A stretch of DNA of 64,000 bases from Nesterenkonia sandarakina. GTDB lineage: Bacteria > Actinomycetota > Actinomycetes > Actinomycetales > Micrococcaceae. The notes below the pieces were generated by a model. That model worked only from the letters and a program-made list of their open reading frames with translations. It did not search any database and was not told where the DNA came from. Positions 45,667 to 54,332 of the stretch are shown in pieces. The stretch covers positions 2,542,001 through 2,606,000 of the forward strand of contig NZ_JACCFQ010000001.1 in the NCBI RefSeq assembly GCF_013410215.1. The letters are read 5' to 3'. The position numbers and the translations under genes were made by a program. Position 1 is the first letter of the stretch. Each line of letters begins with the position of its first letter.

Positions 45667-46374
45667 TCAGTGCCCCATCCCGAGGCCGCCGTCGACCGGG
45701 ATCACGGCGCCGGAGATGTAACCGGCCTCCTCAGACGCGAGCCAGCGGACCACCGAGGCCACCTCGGTGGGCTCGGCGAAGCGCCCCGCAGGGATGTTCT
45801 GCAGGTACTTGGCCTGCGTGGCATCGTCCAGCTCGTCGGTCATGTCCGAGCGCACGAAGCCGGGAGCGACCACGTTGGCGGTGATTCCCCGGCTGCCCAG
45901 CTCCCGGGTCAGCGAGCGGGCCATGCCGATCAGCCCGGACTTCGAAGAGGCGTAGTTGATCTGTCCCGGGGAGCCGTAGAGCCCGACCACCGAGGAGATC
46001 AGCACGACCCGACCCTTCTTCATCCGGATCATGCCCTTGGAGGCGCGCTTGAGCACCCGGAAGGCTCCGGTGAGGTTGGTGTCGAGCACCTCGGTGAAGT
46101 CCTCCTCGCTCATCCGCATCAGCAGCGTGTCGCGGGTGATCCCGGCGTTGGCCACCAGGATCTCCACCGGGCCGTGGGCCTGCTCCACCTCGGTGAAGGC
46201 GGCATCCACGGAGGCCGCATCGGTGACATCTGCGGCGACTCCGAGTGCACCATCAGGGGCGTCACCGTTGCGCGTGGTGACGGCGACCTTGTCCCCGTTG
46301 GCGATGAAAGCCTCGGCGATGGCGCGGCCAATGCCACGATTGCCACCGGTGATCAGTACGCTGCGTGCGGTCAT
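45667..46374 (-). CDS. fabG: 3-oxoacyl-ACP reductase
   Basis: FabG reduces beta-ketoacyl-ACP with NADPH in fatty-acid elongation. The 235-aa SDR has TGGNRGIG at 9-16, NAGIT near 76-80, and the standard triad S128, Y141-x3-K145 in QINYASSKSGLIG. The C-terminal SGAVIPVDGGLGMGH is typical of FabG. AAGGAGA precedes ATG 46374 by five bases; the longer frame upstream is spurious. The second SDR gene follows on the same strand, suggesting that both work on fatty-acid intermediates. Confidence 0.9.
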   Translation of the reverse strand: MTARSVLITGGNRGIGRAIAEAFIANGDKVAVTTRNGDAPDGALGVAADVTDAASVDAAFTEVEQAHGPVEILVANAGITRDTLLMRMSEEDFTEVLDTNLTGAFRVLKRASKGMIRMKKGRVVLISSVVGLYGSPGQINYASSKSGLIGMARSLTRELGSRGITANVVAPGFVRSDMTDELDDATQAKYLQNIPAGRFAEPTEVASVVRWLASEEAGYISGAVIPVDGGLGMGH

Positions 46375-46517
46375 GAGTCTCCTTGTTACGGGTCTGGGTG
46401 CACGAGGGCACACGCCGGGAGCGGCGCCATCGACACGAAAGGGCTTCTGCACCCAGCCTATGCCAGCCGCTATGTGACCGTCGCGTCACATCGCCGTGAG
46501 CCACCAGGTTGGGCCCC

Positions 46518-46523
46518 TAGAAT
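46518..46523 (+). promoter_or_regulatory. -10 hexamer for leaderless DUF3099 gene
   Basis: TAGAAT lies six bases before the GTG with no ribosome binding site. It probably drives the DUF3099, small Cys protein and SURF1 genes together. Confidence 0.55.
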
Positions 46524-46529
46524 GAACCG

Positions 46530-47066
46530 GTGAGCGACCAGGTCCACTCGATCACTGATGCTCCCCAGAAGCACAGTGATGAGCAGCACTCGAGAATGGT
46601 GCGCTATGCGGTGTCGATGAGCATCCGTATGGTGTGCTTCATCCTTGCGGTGATCCTGCAGAACTGGATGACCTGGGTGCTCCTGGCGGCCGCGGTGGTC
46701 CTGCCCTACGTCGCGGTCACCACGGCGAACGTGGGCGCCGATCGGTATATGGGGCGCCGTCAGTCTGAGGACCTGGACTCCCCCGCCCTGCTGGGCACCG
46801 CGCATGAAGAAGGCGACCCGGAGGCGGACCGGCAGTGGTGGGAAGAGGACGAGCCCGAGCTGCACGGCGGCTACTCCAACGGCGTCGCCGAGGCCGAGGT
46901 GATCTCCGGGGAGCTCGTGGAGCCCGACGGGCCTGAGCACCCGCGCGACACGGAGCAGCCTCGCGACACGGAGCACCTTCGCGGCACTGAGCAGCCGCTG
47001 AACTCCGCGAAGACACCGCAGGACCCCGCACCCGAGCCCCTCGACGATCAGGACACGCACCGCTGA
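46530..47066 (+). CDS. DUF3099 family membrane protein
   Basis: A 178-aa protein with an N-terminal conserved part typical of DUF3099 (VHSITDAPQKHSDEQHSRMVRYAVSM) and two adjacent hydrophobic helices (RMVCFILAVILQNW and WVLLAAAVVLPYVAVTTAN). The cytoplasmic tail from about 75 is acidic and disordered and contains a short repeat RDTEQPRDTEHLRGTEQP. Function is unknown. The GTG has a leaderless -10. The stop overlaps the next ATG (TGATG), and SURF1 follows that, so it may belong with respiratory-chain assembly. Confidence 0.83.
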   Translation: MSDQVHSITDAPQKHSDEQHSRMVRYAVSMSIRMVCFILAVILQNWMTWVLLAAAVVLPYVAVTTANVGADRYMGRRQSEDLDSPALLGTAHEEGDPEADRQWWEEDEPELHGGYSNGVAEAEVISGELVEPDGPEHPRDTEQPRDTEHLRGTEQPLNSAKTPQDPAPEPLDDQDTHR

Positions 47067-47344
47067 TGGATCTGCTGAACGCCCTGGGCGGTGACGGCGC
47101 GCAGCCCGGACCCCAGGACCCGCAGTGCTCCCGAAAAGGCTGCCGCAGCGACGCGGCCTGGCAGGTGCTGTGGAACAACCCGAAGATCCACGAGCCCGAG
47201 CGGCGCAAGGTCTGGCTGGCCTGTGACGAGCACCGCCCCTGGTTGGAGAACTACCTCACCCAGCGGCTCTTCTGGCGCAGCACCGAAGCGCTGGAACCTG
47301 CCCCCGGAACGGCCGAAGATCCGCCCGGGCGGAGTCAGACGTGA
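47066..47344 (+). CDS. small Cys/His protein coupled to SURF1
   Basis: A 92-residue soluble protein of an actinobacterial family without a function I know. It has C-x4-C near residues 20-25 (CSRKGC), a WQVLWNNPKIHEPERRKVW segment, and C-x2-H (ACDEH), a pattern that suggests a bound zinc or other metal. The ATG overlaps the DUF3099 stop by one base, and its stop overlaps the SURF1 GTG (GTGA). The tight coupling hints at a common role with SURF1, but no direct evidence exists in the sequence. Confidence 0.72.
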   Translation: MDLLNALGGDGAQPGPQDPQCSRKGCRSDAAWQVLWNNPKIHEPERRKVWLACDEHRPWLENYLTQRLFWRSTEALEPAPGTAEDPPGRSQT

Positions 47345-48273
47345 ACCGCTACCGCTTCCTGCTCACCCCCACCTGGCTGGGCTGGCTGGGCATGTGCGTG
47401 CTCTTCGCCGTGGCCTGCGTGTTTCTGGGTCAGTGGCAGATCGATCGCCGCGAGGTCGCCCTGGAGGAGATCAACCGGATCGTGGACAACTACGACCAGG
47501 AACCGATCCCCTACGCCGAGGCCCGGGAACTCTTCGAGGCCGCCGAGGACCAGGACGAGTGGACGGTGGTCGAGCTCAGCGGGGAGTACCTGACCGAAGA
47601 CTCCCGGCTGGTGCGCAACCGAGGTCACAGCGGTTCCGTGGGCTACGAATCGGTGGTCCCCTTCGCCGTGGCTGGGACGGACGACGTCGTCGTCATCGAC
47701 CGCGGCTGGCTGCCCACCGACAGCACCGACGGCTCCCAGCCCGCGCTGAACCCGGATCCTCCGGAGGGTGAGGTGGACCTGGTTGCTCGGATCCGCCCCG
47801 CGGAGCCGGAGATCAACCGGGGCGCACCCGAGGGCCAGCTGGCGTCGATCGACTTGAAAGAATACCAGGACCAGCTCGGCTACGACCTGCTCACCGGCGG
47901 CTATGGGCTCATGGCGGAGGAGTCTCCGGCCCCTGAGGTGGCGCCGCGGCAGCTGATCCGGCCCTCTCAGGATGAGGGACCGCATCTGTCCTACTCGATG
48001 CAGTGGATCACCTTCGGCCTGCTCGGCTTCATCGGTTGGGGTTACGCTGCACGGATCCACGCCCGGAATCGGGACTATGAGGAGGCCGAAGCGCTGATCG
48101 GCGGCGAGCCGCACCATGCCGAGGGCGCCGAGGGCGCACCGGTCCATGCCGCCTCCTCCGCCCCGGCCCAGAACCGGGTCCGCGAGGTCAGACGTCGGCA
48201 GCGGATCAAGACCGGCAAGCTCTCGGACGAGGATCTCGAGGACGCTTGGGTGGAGGAGCGGCTGCACCGCTGA
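47341..48273 (+). CDS. SURF1 family cytochrome c oxidase assembly protein
   Basis: SURF1 proteins help insert heme a into cytochrome oxidase subunit I. The 310-residue protein has the family layout of two transmembrane helices, LGWLGMCVLFAVACVFLGQWQ at the N-terminus and MQWITFGLLGFIGWGYAARIH near 222-242, around an extracytoplasmic domain. GQWQIDRR after helix 1 and VVIDRGWLP in the domain are hallmarks. The last 65 residues are an extended cytoplasmic tail rich in Glu, Ala and Arg that canonical SURF1 lacks; similar tails occur in actinobacteria. GTG start overlapping the upstream stop. Confidence 0.9.
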   Translation: MNRYRFLLTPTWLGWLGMCVLFAVACVFLGQWQIDRREVALEEINRIVDNYDQEPIPYAEARELFEAAEDQDEWTVVELSGEYLTEDSRLVRNRGHSGSVGYESVVPFAVAGTDDVVVIDRGWLPTDSTDGSQPALNPDPPEGEVDLVARIRPAEPEINRGAPEGQLASIDLKEYQDQLGYDLLTGGYGLMAEESPAPEVAPRQLIRPSQDEGPHLSYSMQWITFGLLGFIGWGYAARIHARNRDYEEAEALIGGEPHHAEGAEGAPVHAASSAPAQNRVREVRRRQRIKTGKLSDEDLEDAWVEERLHR

Positions 48274-48276
48274 GGC

Positions 48277-49425
48277 TCATCCCGCCGGCGGGTACTCCTC
48301 CTGTGCGCAGGACTCCACCTGCCGCCAGTGCAGAGACTCTTCGAACTGCCAATGGGTCAGTTCGGTGCCCAGACCCGGGCCTGCGGTGAGCCACCAGGTC
48401 TCTCCCGGGTTCCAACCGGCGATCACGCTCGCCGTCTCGGCGTCGATGTCGATGTCGATGGCCCGGCCTGCCGCACTGAGGTATCCGGCGACGCTGAGGT
48501 GCACGCCGTCGTACTGCTGGGCGACCGCCTGCCAGTCGGGGATCACCCACCGCCCGGAGCGACCGGTGGTGCGGTACCAGTCATGGCGCTTCTCACCGGT
48601 GACCTCCAGAGGGAAGTCTCGACACAACTGCGCCCAGTCCTCGCTTGTGTGGACCTCGAAGACCCGCGGGGACCTCGGGATCCACAGCCGCCGGGTATGG
48701 GCCGTCTCCCAGCCGAAACCGTCCTCCACCAGGTAGAGCACCACAGGAGCCTGGTCTGAGAAACGAGGAACGCTGCGCAGCAGCCGCTCGGGCGGACGCG
48801 ACCACCACTCCCCGCTCCAGTTTGCGGTGGGGTCCGCGCGCCGCACTCGCAGCGCCCGGTGTTCCATGGAGTCCTGCTCCTCGCGCCAGCTGAGCAGCAC
48901 CGTCGGCGGCTCCCCCGCCAGCTCAAAGCCAGGGATGTCCGGCCATTGCACGCAGGCCTGGTCGTGGAGCTCGACGTCCTGGTCCCACCAGGCTGCGGCA
49001 GGAGAGGCGAGGATGTGGGTCGCCACGCGCAACAGCGGATCACGCAGTTCAGCGGTCGCGGCGAGCAGGTCAGATCCCTCCGGCTCCTGCCAGTACCGTG
49101 CGAAAGCGACGACATCGCCCAGGACGAACCGGAGCAGGTCTTCGGTGGAATCTGCCAGATCAGTGTCATCCAGCGCCGCGGCGACGTCGACCGGGGTACG
49201 TTGCGGAGCTGGTGGGCGCGGCGGCGTCCTGCGTCCGAAGAGGGTCCTGCCGAGGTAGCGACGACTCTTGAGATCACCGGGCTCGAACGGTTCTGCGGCC
49301 TCATTGGCCACTTCGGCGAGTCGCAACGACTCCGGGTGAAGGTGACGCTCCGAGGCCAGAGCGAACTCCAGGCACAGCCTCCGGCCGCGCGGGCCGGCCA
49401 GCAGCGAGTCAGGAGTCAGGGCCAT
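48277..49425 (-). CDS. hypothetical protein, 382 aa
   Basis: I do not recognise a named domain. The protein is soluble, tryptophan-rich (LSWREEQDSMEH, TANWSGEWWSRPP, NPGETWWLTAGP) and acidic. It opens with GPRGRRLCLEFALAS, a form seen in uncharacterised actinobacterial proteins that begin with similar LxGPRGRRLC motifs. The tail ends with HWQFEESLHWRQVESCAQEEYPPAG. ATG 49425 has TAGGCT six bases upstream, a leaderless arrangement. Its 3' end is three bases from the SURF1 stop, convergent. Codon use is like its neighbours, so it is a genuine gene without assigned function. Confidence 0.75.
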   Translation of the reverse strand: MALTPDSLLAGPRGRRLCLEFALASERHLHPESLRLAEVANEAAEPFEPGDLKSRRYLGRTLFGRRTPPRPPAPQRTPVDVAAALDDTDLADSTEDLLRFVLGDVVAFARYWQEPEGSDLLAATAELRDPLLRVATHILASPAAAWWDQDVELHDQACVQWPDIPGFELAGEPPTVLLSWREEQDSMEHRALRVRRADPTANWSGEWWSRPPERLLRSVPRFSDQAPVVLYLVEDGFGWETAHTRRLWIPRSPRVFEVHTSEDWAQLCRDFPLEVTGEKRHDWYRTTGRSGRWVIPDWQAVAQQYDGVHLSVAGYLSAAGRAIDIDIDAETASVIAGWNPGETWWLTAGPGLGTELTHWQFEESLHWRQVESCAQEEYPPAG

Positions 49426-49431
49426 CCGGTG

Positions 49432-49437
49432 AGCCTA
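49432..49437 (-). promoter_or_regulatory. -10 hexamer for the 382-aa hypothetical gene
   Basis: TAGGCT (TANNNT) lies six bases before the ATG at 49425, without a Shine-Dalgarno sequence. Confidence 0.45.
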
Positions 49438-49481
49438 GCCTCGGCGCGCGCCGCTGACCAGCATCGAAAGATCCGTGGAGT

Positions 49482-49514
49482 CCTTTGGGAAGCCCCGGGT
49501 CACACCACCAAAGG
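49482..49514 (-). terminator. candidate terminator after the ABC-F gene
   Basis: CCTTTGG and CCAAAGG form a 7-bp stem around a 19-nt loop just beyond the ABC-F stop. No T-run follows, so confidence is low. Confidence 0.3.
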
Positions 49515-49520
49515 CACCGC

Positions 49521-51119
49521 TCAGGCGAGCGTGATCAGATCCTCATACTCCTTGGTGTAGATGTCTTCCTCACCGTCGGGCAGCAGCAGCACCCGGTCCG
49601 GGCTCAGCGCCTCGACCGCGCCCGGATCGTGGCTGACCAGCACCACGGCGCCCTCATAGGTGCGCAGCGCGGCGAGGATCTCCTCGCGGCTGGCCGGGTC
49701 CAGGTTGTTCGTGGGCTCATCAAGCAGCAGCACGTTGGCGCTGGAGGCGACCAGCGAGGCCAGCGCCAGGCGGGTCTTCTCACCGCCGGAGAGCACTGCG
49801 GCAGGCTTGCTCACGTCGTCCCCGGAGAACAGGAAGGAGCCCAGGATCTTGCGCTGATCGGTGTCATTGAGGAACGGAGCGGCGGTCTTCATGTTCTCCA
49901 GCACCGAGCTCTCGGTGTCCAGGGTGTCGTGCTCCTGGGCGAAATATCCCAGCTTGAGCCCGTGACCCGAGATGACCCGGCCGGCGTCGGCCTCGGCGGC
50001 ACCGGCGAGCAGCCGCAGCAGCGTGGTCTTGCCCGCGCCGTTATAACCCAGGATCACCACACGGGACCCCCGGTCGATGGCCAGGTCGAGCCCGTTGAAG
50101 ATCTCCAGCGACCCATAGGACTTCGAGAGTCCCTCGGCCATCAGCGGGGTCTTGCCGCAGGAGGCCGGCGCGGGGAAGCGGATGTTCGCGACCCGCTCGG
50201 CGGCGCGCTCACCCTCGAGCCCGGCCATCATCCGGTCCGCGCGCTTGAGCATGGACTGAGCCGCCACAGCCTTGGTGGCCTTGGCGCGCATCTTCTCGGC
50301 CTGGAAGCGCAGCTGGCTGGCCTTCTTCTCCGCGTTGGCATACTCGCGCTTGCGCCGTGCGGCGTCCTGATCGCGCTGCACCAGGTACTTCTTCCACCCC
50401 ATGTTGTAGACATCGAGGGTGGTGCGGTTGCCGTCGAGGTAGAAGACCTTGTTCACGGTGGACTCGATGAGGTCCACGTCATGGGAGATCATCAGCACCG
50501 CTCCGGCGTAGCTCTGCAGGTGATCGCGCAGCCACACGATGGAGTCCGCGTCGAGGTGGTTGGTCGGCTCATCCAGCAGCAAGGTGTCAGCGTCGGAGAA
50601 CAGGATCCGGGCGAGCTCCACACGGCGGCGCTGACCACCGGAGAGGGTCTTCAACGGCTGGGAGAGGATCCGCTCCGGCAGGTCCAGATTGTTGCAGATC
50701 ATCGCGGCCTCGGCCTCCGCAGAGTAGCCGCCGGCGGCGTCGAACCGGGTCTGCACCTTCCCGTACTGGGCCATGGCCTTGTCCCGCACGGCGTCATCGG
50801 TGCTCATCATGTCCTGCTCGGCGGCGCGCATCTTCGCGCTGATCACGTCGAGCTCGCGGGCGGAGAGGATCCGGTCCCGGGAGAGCTGCTCCATGTCCTC
50901 GATCTTGGGGTCCTGCGGCAGGTAGCCGATGCTGCCGCGGCGCTCTACATGACCGGCGGCAGGCTGGGTCAGCCCGGCAAGCACCTTGGTCATCGTGGTC
51001 TTGCCGGCACCGTTGCGACCGACGAGCCCGACCTTGTCCCCGGAGTCGATCCGGAAGTTGACCTCGTCCATCAGCAGGCGCGCGCCTGCTCGGAGTTCAA
51101 GATTGGATACGCTGATCAA
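49521..51119 (-). CDS. ABC-F family ATPase (ribosome-associated)
   Basis: A 532-residue protein with two ABC domains and no transmembrane part, the ABC-F layout. Walker A motifs are GRNGAGKTT near 36 and GYNGAGKTT near 360. Signatures are LSGGQRRRVELARILF and LSGGEKTRLALASLV, and Walker B regions are TLLLDEPTNHLD and VLLLDEPTNNLD. The linker between them (about 240-320) is the basic, helical P-site tRNA-interaction motif, with KKYLVQRDQDAARRKREYANAEKK. Such proteins act on stalled ribosomes or give antibiotic protection. I use TTG 51119 (MISVSNLELRAG), preceded by AAGGGAA; the longer frame lacks homology. Confidence 0.9.
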   Translation of the reverse strand: MISVSNLELRAGARLLMDEVNFRIDSGDKVGLVGRNGAGKTTMTKVLAGLTQPAAGHVERRGSIGYLPQDPKIEDMEQLSRDRILSARELDVISAKMRAAEQDMMSTDDAVRDKAMAQYGKVQTRFDAAGGYSAEAEAAMICNNLDLPERILSQPLKTLSGGQRRRVELARILFSDADTLLLDEPTNHLDADSIVWLRDHLQSYAGAVLMISHDVDLIESTVNKVFYLDGNRTTLDVYNMGWKKYLVQRDQDAARRKREYANAEKKASQLRFQAEKMRAKATKAVAAQSMLKRADRMMAGLEGERAAERVANIRFPAPASCGKTPLMAEGLSKSYGSLEIFNGLDLAIDRGSRVVILGYNGAGKTTLLRLLAGAAEADAGRVISGHGLKLGYFAQEHDTLDTESSVLENMKTAAPFLNDTDQRKILGSFLFSGDDVSKPAAVLSGGEKTRLALASLVASSANVLLLDEPTNNLDPASREEILAALRTYEGAVVLVSHDPGAVEALSPDRVLLLPDGEEDIYTKEYEDLITLA

Positions 51120-51184
51120 CGGTGCAGATTCCCTTCGGGCCGAGACGTTCTCGCCGGCCTGACAATGCAAGATGGGTGGGTGGG

Positions 51185-51871
51185 GTGGACAGCCTCTCTA
51201 GTGTAACGACGACGCTCGATGCCGTCGCATTCGACGTGGACACCGCCGAGGGCGGGCGACGCCGGATCCTGCACCCGCTGAGCCTGTCCCTGTCTCAGCA
51301 TCGGATCGCCGTGATCGGCGCCAACGGGTCGGGCAAGTCCACACTGCTGCGCCTGATCGCCGGCCTGGTCGCCCCCACACAGGGATCGCTCCAGCTCAGC
51401 CCGGCGGGTGTGCGCTCGGGGTTCATCTTCGCCAACCCGCAGGCCCAGCTGATCATGCCGGTGGTCGGTGAGGACATCGCGTTCTCGATGCGCCGCAGCA
51501 TCAGCTCCGCCTCCCGGCGTCGCGCGCGCAGCCGTGAGATCTTGGACACCATGGGGCTCGGTGAGAGGGAGAACTCCAGCATCTACGACCTCTCCTCCGG
51601 CGAGCGCCAGAAGGTCGCGCTGGCAGGTGTCCTGGCCGCGGAGCCGGAGCTGGTCCTCGCCGATGAGCCGACGACGCTGCTGGATCTGCGCAGCACCGTG
51701 GAGTTCACCGAGCTGCTGATGGGGCTTCAGGCGCCGATGATCGTGGCCACCCATGACCTGCAGCTGGCCGCACGGGCGGAACGCGTGCTGGTCTTCGAGG
51801 AGGGCCGACTGATCGCCGACGACGCACCGGCCCCGGCGATCGCACGCTACCGCGAGGTCGCCGGCGCCTGA
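51185..51871 (+). CDS. energy-coupling-factor type ABC ATPase (CbiO/BioM-like), alone
   Basis: A 228-aa ABC ATPase resembling the A component of ECF vitamin or metal transporters. Walker A is GANGSGKST, the Q-loop region FANPQAQLIMPVVGEDIAFS is characteristic of CbiO/EcfA proteins, the signature is LSSGERQKVALAG, and Walker B is LVLADEPTTLLD with the switch histidine in ATHDLQ. No T component or S component gene is adjacent; the flanks are ABC-F and polysaccharide genes. The GTG start is the only plausible one near the conserved N-terminus, with a GGTGGG-type purine run before it. The substrate is unknown. Confidence 0.83.
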   Translation: MDSLSSVTTTLDAVAFDVDTAEGGRRRILHPLSLSLSQHRIAVIGANGSGKSTLLRLIAGLVAPTQGSLQLSPAGVRSGFIFANPQAQLIMPVVGEDIAFSMRRSISSASRRRARSREILDTMGLGERENSSIYDLSSGERQKVALAGVLAAEPELVLADEPTTLLDLRSTVEFTELLMGLQAPMIVATHDLQLAARAERVLVFEEGRLIADDAPAPAIARYREVAGA

Positions 51872-51966
51872 GACGGCAGGGTGCCGAGGCACAGGTCGCT
51901 GAAGTCAGCCGGCGTCAGAGTCAGACGGCGCAGAGTCGGCCGACGCCAGGGTCAGCGGGTGCAGGG

Positions 51967-53427
51967 TCAGTAGGCGCCGGTCCCGCCGAACACCGCACGT
52001 GCGGTGCGCAGCACGATCTGGATGTCTCCGAGCAGCGTCCAGTTCTCCACGTAGTAGAGGTCCAGTCGGATGCTCTCCTCCCAGGAGAGGTCCGAGCGTC
52101 CGGTGACCTGCCACAGTCCGGTGATCCCGGGCTTGACCAGCAGCCGCCGGTGGGCGGTGTCGTCGTAGGCCTCCACCTCCTGGGGCAGCGGCGGTCGCGG
52201 ACCCACCACGGACATCTCCCCACGCAGCACGTTGTAGAACTGCGGCAGCTCGTCCAGGCTGAGCCGGCGCAGCACCGCCCCCACCCGGGTGACCCGCGGA
52301 TCCCGGCGCATCTTGAAGAGCACCTCATTGCCCTCGGAGCGGTCCTTCAGCAGTGAGAGATACCGCTCGGCGTCGACCACCATGGATCGGAACTTCAGCA
52401 TCGAGAACCGGGAGTGGTTGATCCCCACCCGCTCCTGCCGGAAGAGCACCGGCCCAGGACTGTCCAGGCGCACGCAGACCGCAATGATCGCCAGCCCAGG
52501 TGCGAGCATCAGCAGCGCCAGCGCTGAGACGAGGACGTCGAAGCTGCGCTTGAGGATCCGGGCACGTCCGGTCAGCCGCGGGTAGGCGACGTGGAGCAGC
52601 GGGACTCCAGCGATCATGTGGGAGCTGATCCGCGAGCCGGCCGTCTCGGTGAGCGAGGGCACCACCACCAGGTTCACGTCCAGCGCATCCAAAGCCCATC
52701 CCAGTTCCCGCACCGCCTGCGCAGAGAGCAGGTCGGTCTCGGTGAGCAGCACCAGGTCCGCTGCGCTGCTGGTGACCACATCCACGATCTGGGCGACCAG
52801 GCGCTCCCGGGCTGCGGCATCACCGCCGGTCAGATCCCCCCGGACGGGATGCGTGGCGATCACCACCGTTCCGGTGCAGGAGGTCGCACCTTGGACGGCG
52901 GAGACCACGTGGTTGATCTTTCCCGGATGTCCCACCACCACGGCCCGGTGGGTCCAGATGCCAGACCGCCACTTCCGCTGCAGCACCCGTCGCCACACCC
53001 AGCGGCCCAGCAGCAGACTCAGGACGCCCATGGGAAGGGACCAGATCAGATGCTCACGCGGGGTGGGCAGATTCAGGGCCACCAGGGTCGCGAAGAAGAG
53101 TCCCGCGCTGGTCACCGAGGCGACGAGCACCCGGCGGTACTCCGTGACGCCCGCCCCGATGTGTCGCCAGTCCCGAGACCGTGCGGCCCCCAGCGCGGTG
53201 AGCCACAGCGCCAGCAGCACCGCGGTGCTCAGCACGGACAGTTCGGGCAGCGCCAGCCAATGCACCGCCGCCAGTGTGCCTGATGCCAGGATCAGATCCG
53301 TCAGCGCCAGCCGTCTGGCGTAGCCTCGCTGCCACTGCCGTGCCGAGGCTGGACCGGCAGGTGCCGTCATCCAGTCGTGGCTCGCGGCAGCGTTGCTGAG
53401 ACTGATCGGGCTGATCTGCACGCTCAT
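51967..53427 (-). CDS. initiating sugar transferase (polyprenyl glycosylphosphotransferase)
   Basis: This enzyme starts polysaccharide repeat synthesis by moving a sugar-1-phosphate to undecaprenyl phosphate. The 486-aa protein has about four N-terminal helices (residues 35-140), a Rossmann-like middle domain, and the C-terminal bacterial sugar-transferase domain. That domain carries KRSFDVLVSALALLMLAPGL (membrane helix), FRQERVGIN, MLKFRSMVVDAE, RRLSLDELPQFYNVL, GPRPPLPQEV and KPGITGLWQVTGRSD. It is the last gene of the operon; its ATG overlaps the TupA-like stop as ATGA. The transferred sugar is not predictable. Confidence 0.93.
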   Translation of the reverse strand: MSVQISPISLSNAAASHDWMTAPAGPASARQWQRGYARRLALTDLILASGTLAAVHWLALPELSVLSTAVLLALWLTALGAARSRDWRHIGAGVTEYRRVLVASVTSAGLFFATLVALNLPTPREHLIWSLPMGVLSLLLGRWVWRRVLQRKWRSGIWTHRAVVVGHPGKINHVVSAVQGATSCTGTVVIATHPVRGDLTGGDAAARERLVAQIVDVVTSSAADLVLLTETDLLSAQAVRELGWALDALDVNLVVVPSLTETAGSRISSHMIAGVPLLHVAYPRLTGRARILKRSFDVLVSALALLMLAPGLAIIAVCVRLDSPGPVLFRQERVGINHSRFSMLKFRSMVVDAERYLSLLKDRSEGNEVLFKMRRDPRVTRVGAVLRRLSLDELPQFYNVLRGEMSVVGPRPPLPQEVEAYDDTAHRRLLVKPGITGLWQVTGRSDLSWEESIRLDLYYVENWTLLGDIQIVLRTARAVFGGTGAY

Positions 53428-54314
53428 GGCCGGGCCTCTTTGATCTTCGCGGCACCACCTGGGGGGTCGTTCCGGACGGTGTCGAAACCCGCCCACCAGG
53501 CGCCCATCTGGATATCCACTGAGTCGGGGCTCAGGGGATCCATCCCGCCCGAAGGGTAGGGCGTCATTTCGCCGAACCAGATCTCGCCGTCGACGTTGTA
53601 CAGATCCACTCGCATATAGTCGTATCCCGCCCCCAGAGCCTCGGCGGCCAGCACCATTGACTCGAAGTTCTCAGGCCTTGGGGTGACTGGTCCCAGTGGT
53701 GCCCCATGGTAGATGTCCAGCGGATTCCAGTCCGGATCGTAGAACACCTCTTGAAACTCCTCGGTGAAGCGTCCGCAATCGGTGTGCAGCACGCGCAGCT
53801 GACCGTGAAAGACGAACATCTTGTAGTCAGTCAGCGGAACTCCCTGGCCGATCCTGGGCTCGATGATGAGTTCACGGCGGGCCTGACTGTAGGCCCACTC
53901 CCCCACGGCGATCCGGTCGTAGGGTCGGAGCCAGCCTCGGGTCACCCTGCGCAGCTCATCCAGGGTGGTGCTGCGATCTCCGAAGTGCACCGCCTTGCTG
54001 CGGTGATTCGGCTTGATCACCCACTGGTCCGGCAGGCTCGCCAGGTCGAGCTGGTCCAGGTCGGTCCCGTGCCACAGCGTGTCAGGCACGTTGATCCAGG
54101 GGGTGTGCTCCGCGGCGTAGGCCTTCATCGCGCGTTTATCGCAGGTCCACGCAATCTCCGGGCTGCGATCGCGCAGCATCCGCTGGGTGAGGAACTCGGT
54201 GAACCGCGCCGGAGTCTTGAAGTCCCCCCAGCGACCGAAGCGACGGCGGTACATGACCTGACGCAGGATCGAATCCGGAACGGGGGTCAACATTCTGCGA
54301 GCTGAAGGGTGCAT
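53424..54314 (-). CDS. TupA-like ATP-grasp family protein
   Basis: A 296-residue protein of the ATP-grasp TupA family, named from the teichuronic acid operon. It has KTPARFTEFLTQRML near the N-terminus, the DKRAMKAYAAEH helix, and QWVIKPNHRSKAVHFGDR as the nucleotide-binding lysine region. LTDYKMFVFHGQLRVLHTD and MRVDLYNVDGEIWFGEMTPYPSGG form the catalytic metal-binding part. TupA-like proteins sit in many surface-polysaccharide clusters and may ligate an amino acid or similar group to the glycan; this has not been settled for most. The stop overlaps the sugar transferase ATG. The flippase lies 18 bp upstream. Confidence 0.85.
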   Translation of the reverse strand: MHPSARRMLTPVPDSILRQVMYRRRFGRWGDFKTPARFTEFLTQRMLRDRSPEIAWTCDKRAMKAYAAEHTPWINVPDTLWHGTDLDQLDLASLPDQWVIKPNHRSKAVHFGDRSTTLDELRRVTRGWLRPYDRIAVGEWAYSQARRELIIEPRIGQGVPLTDYKMFVFHGQLRVLHTDCGRFTEEFQEVFYDPDWNPLDIYHGAPLGPVTPRPENFESMVLAAEALGAGYDYMRVDLYNVDGEIWFGEMTPYPSGGMDPLSPDSVDIQMGAWWAGFDTVRNDPPGGAAKIKEARP

Positions 54315-54332
54315 GGTGATTGCCTTTCAAGG

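Noticed and set aside
51872-51966. Short repeated GTCAGAG/GGCGC segments between the ECF ATPase and the sugar transferase
   Set aside because: They are brief and imperfect; I could not define a stable stem or a repeat unit.
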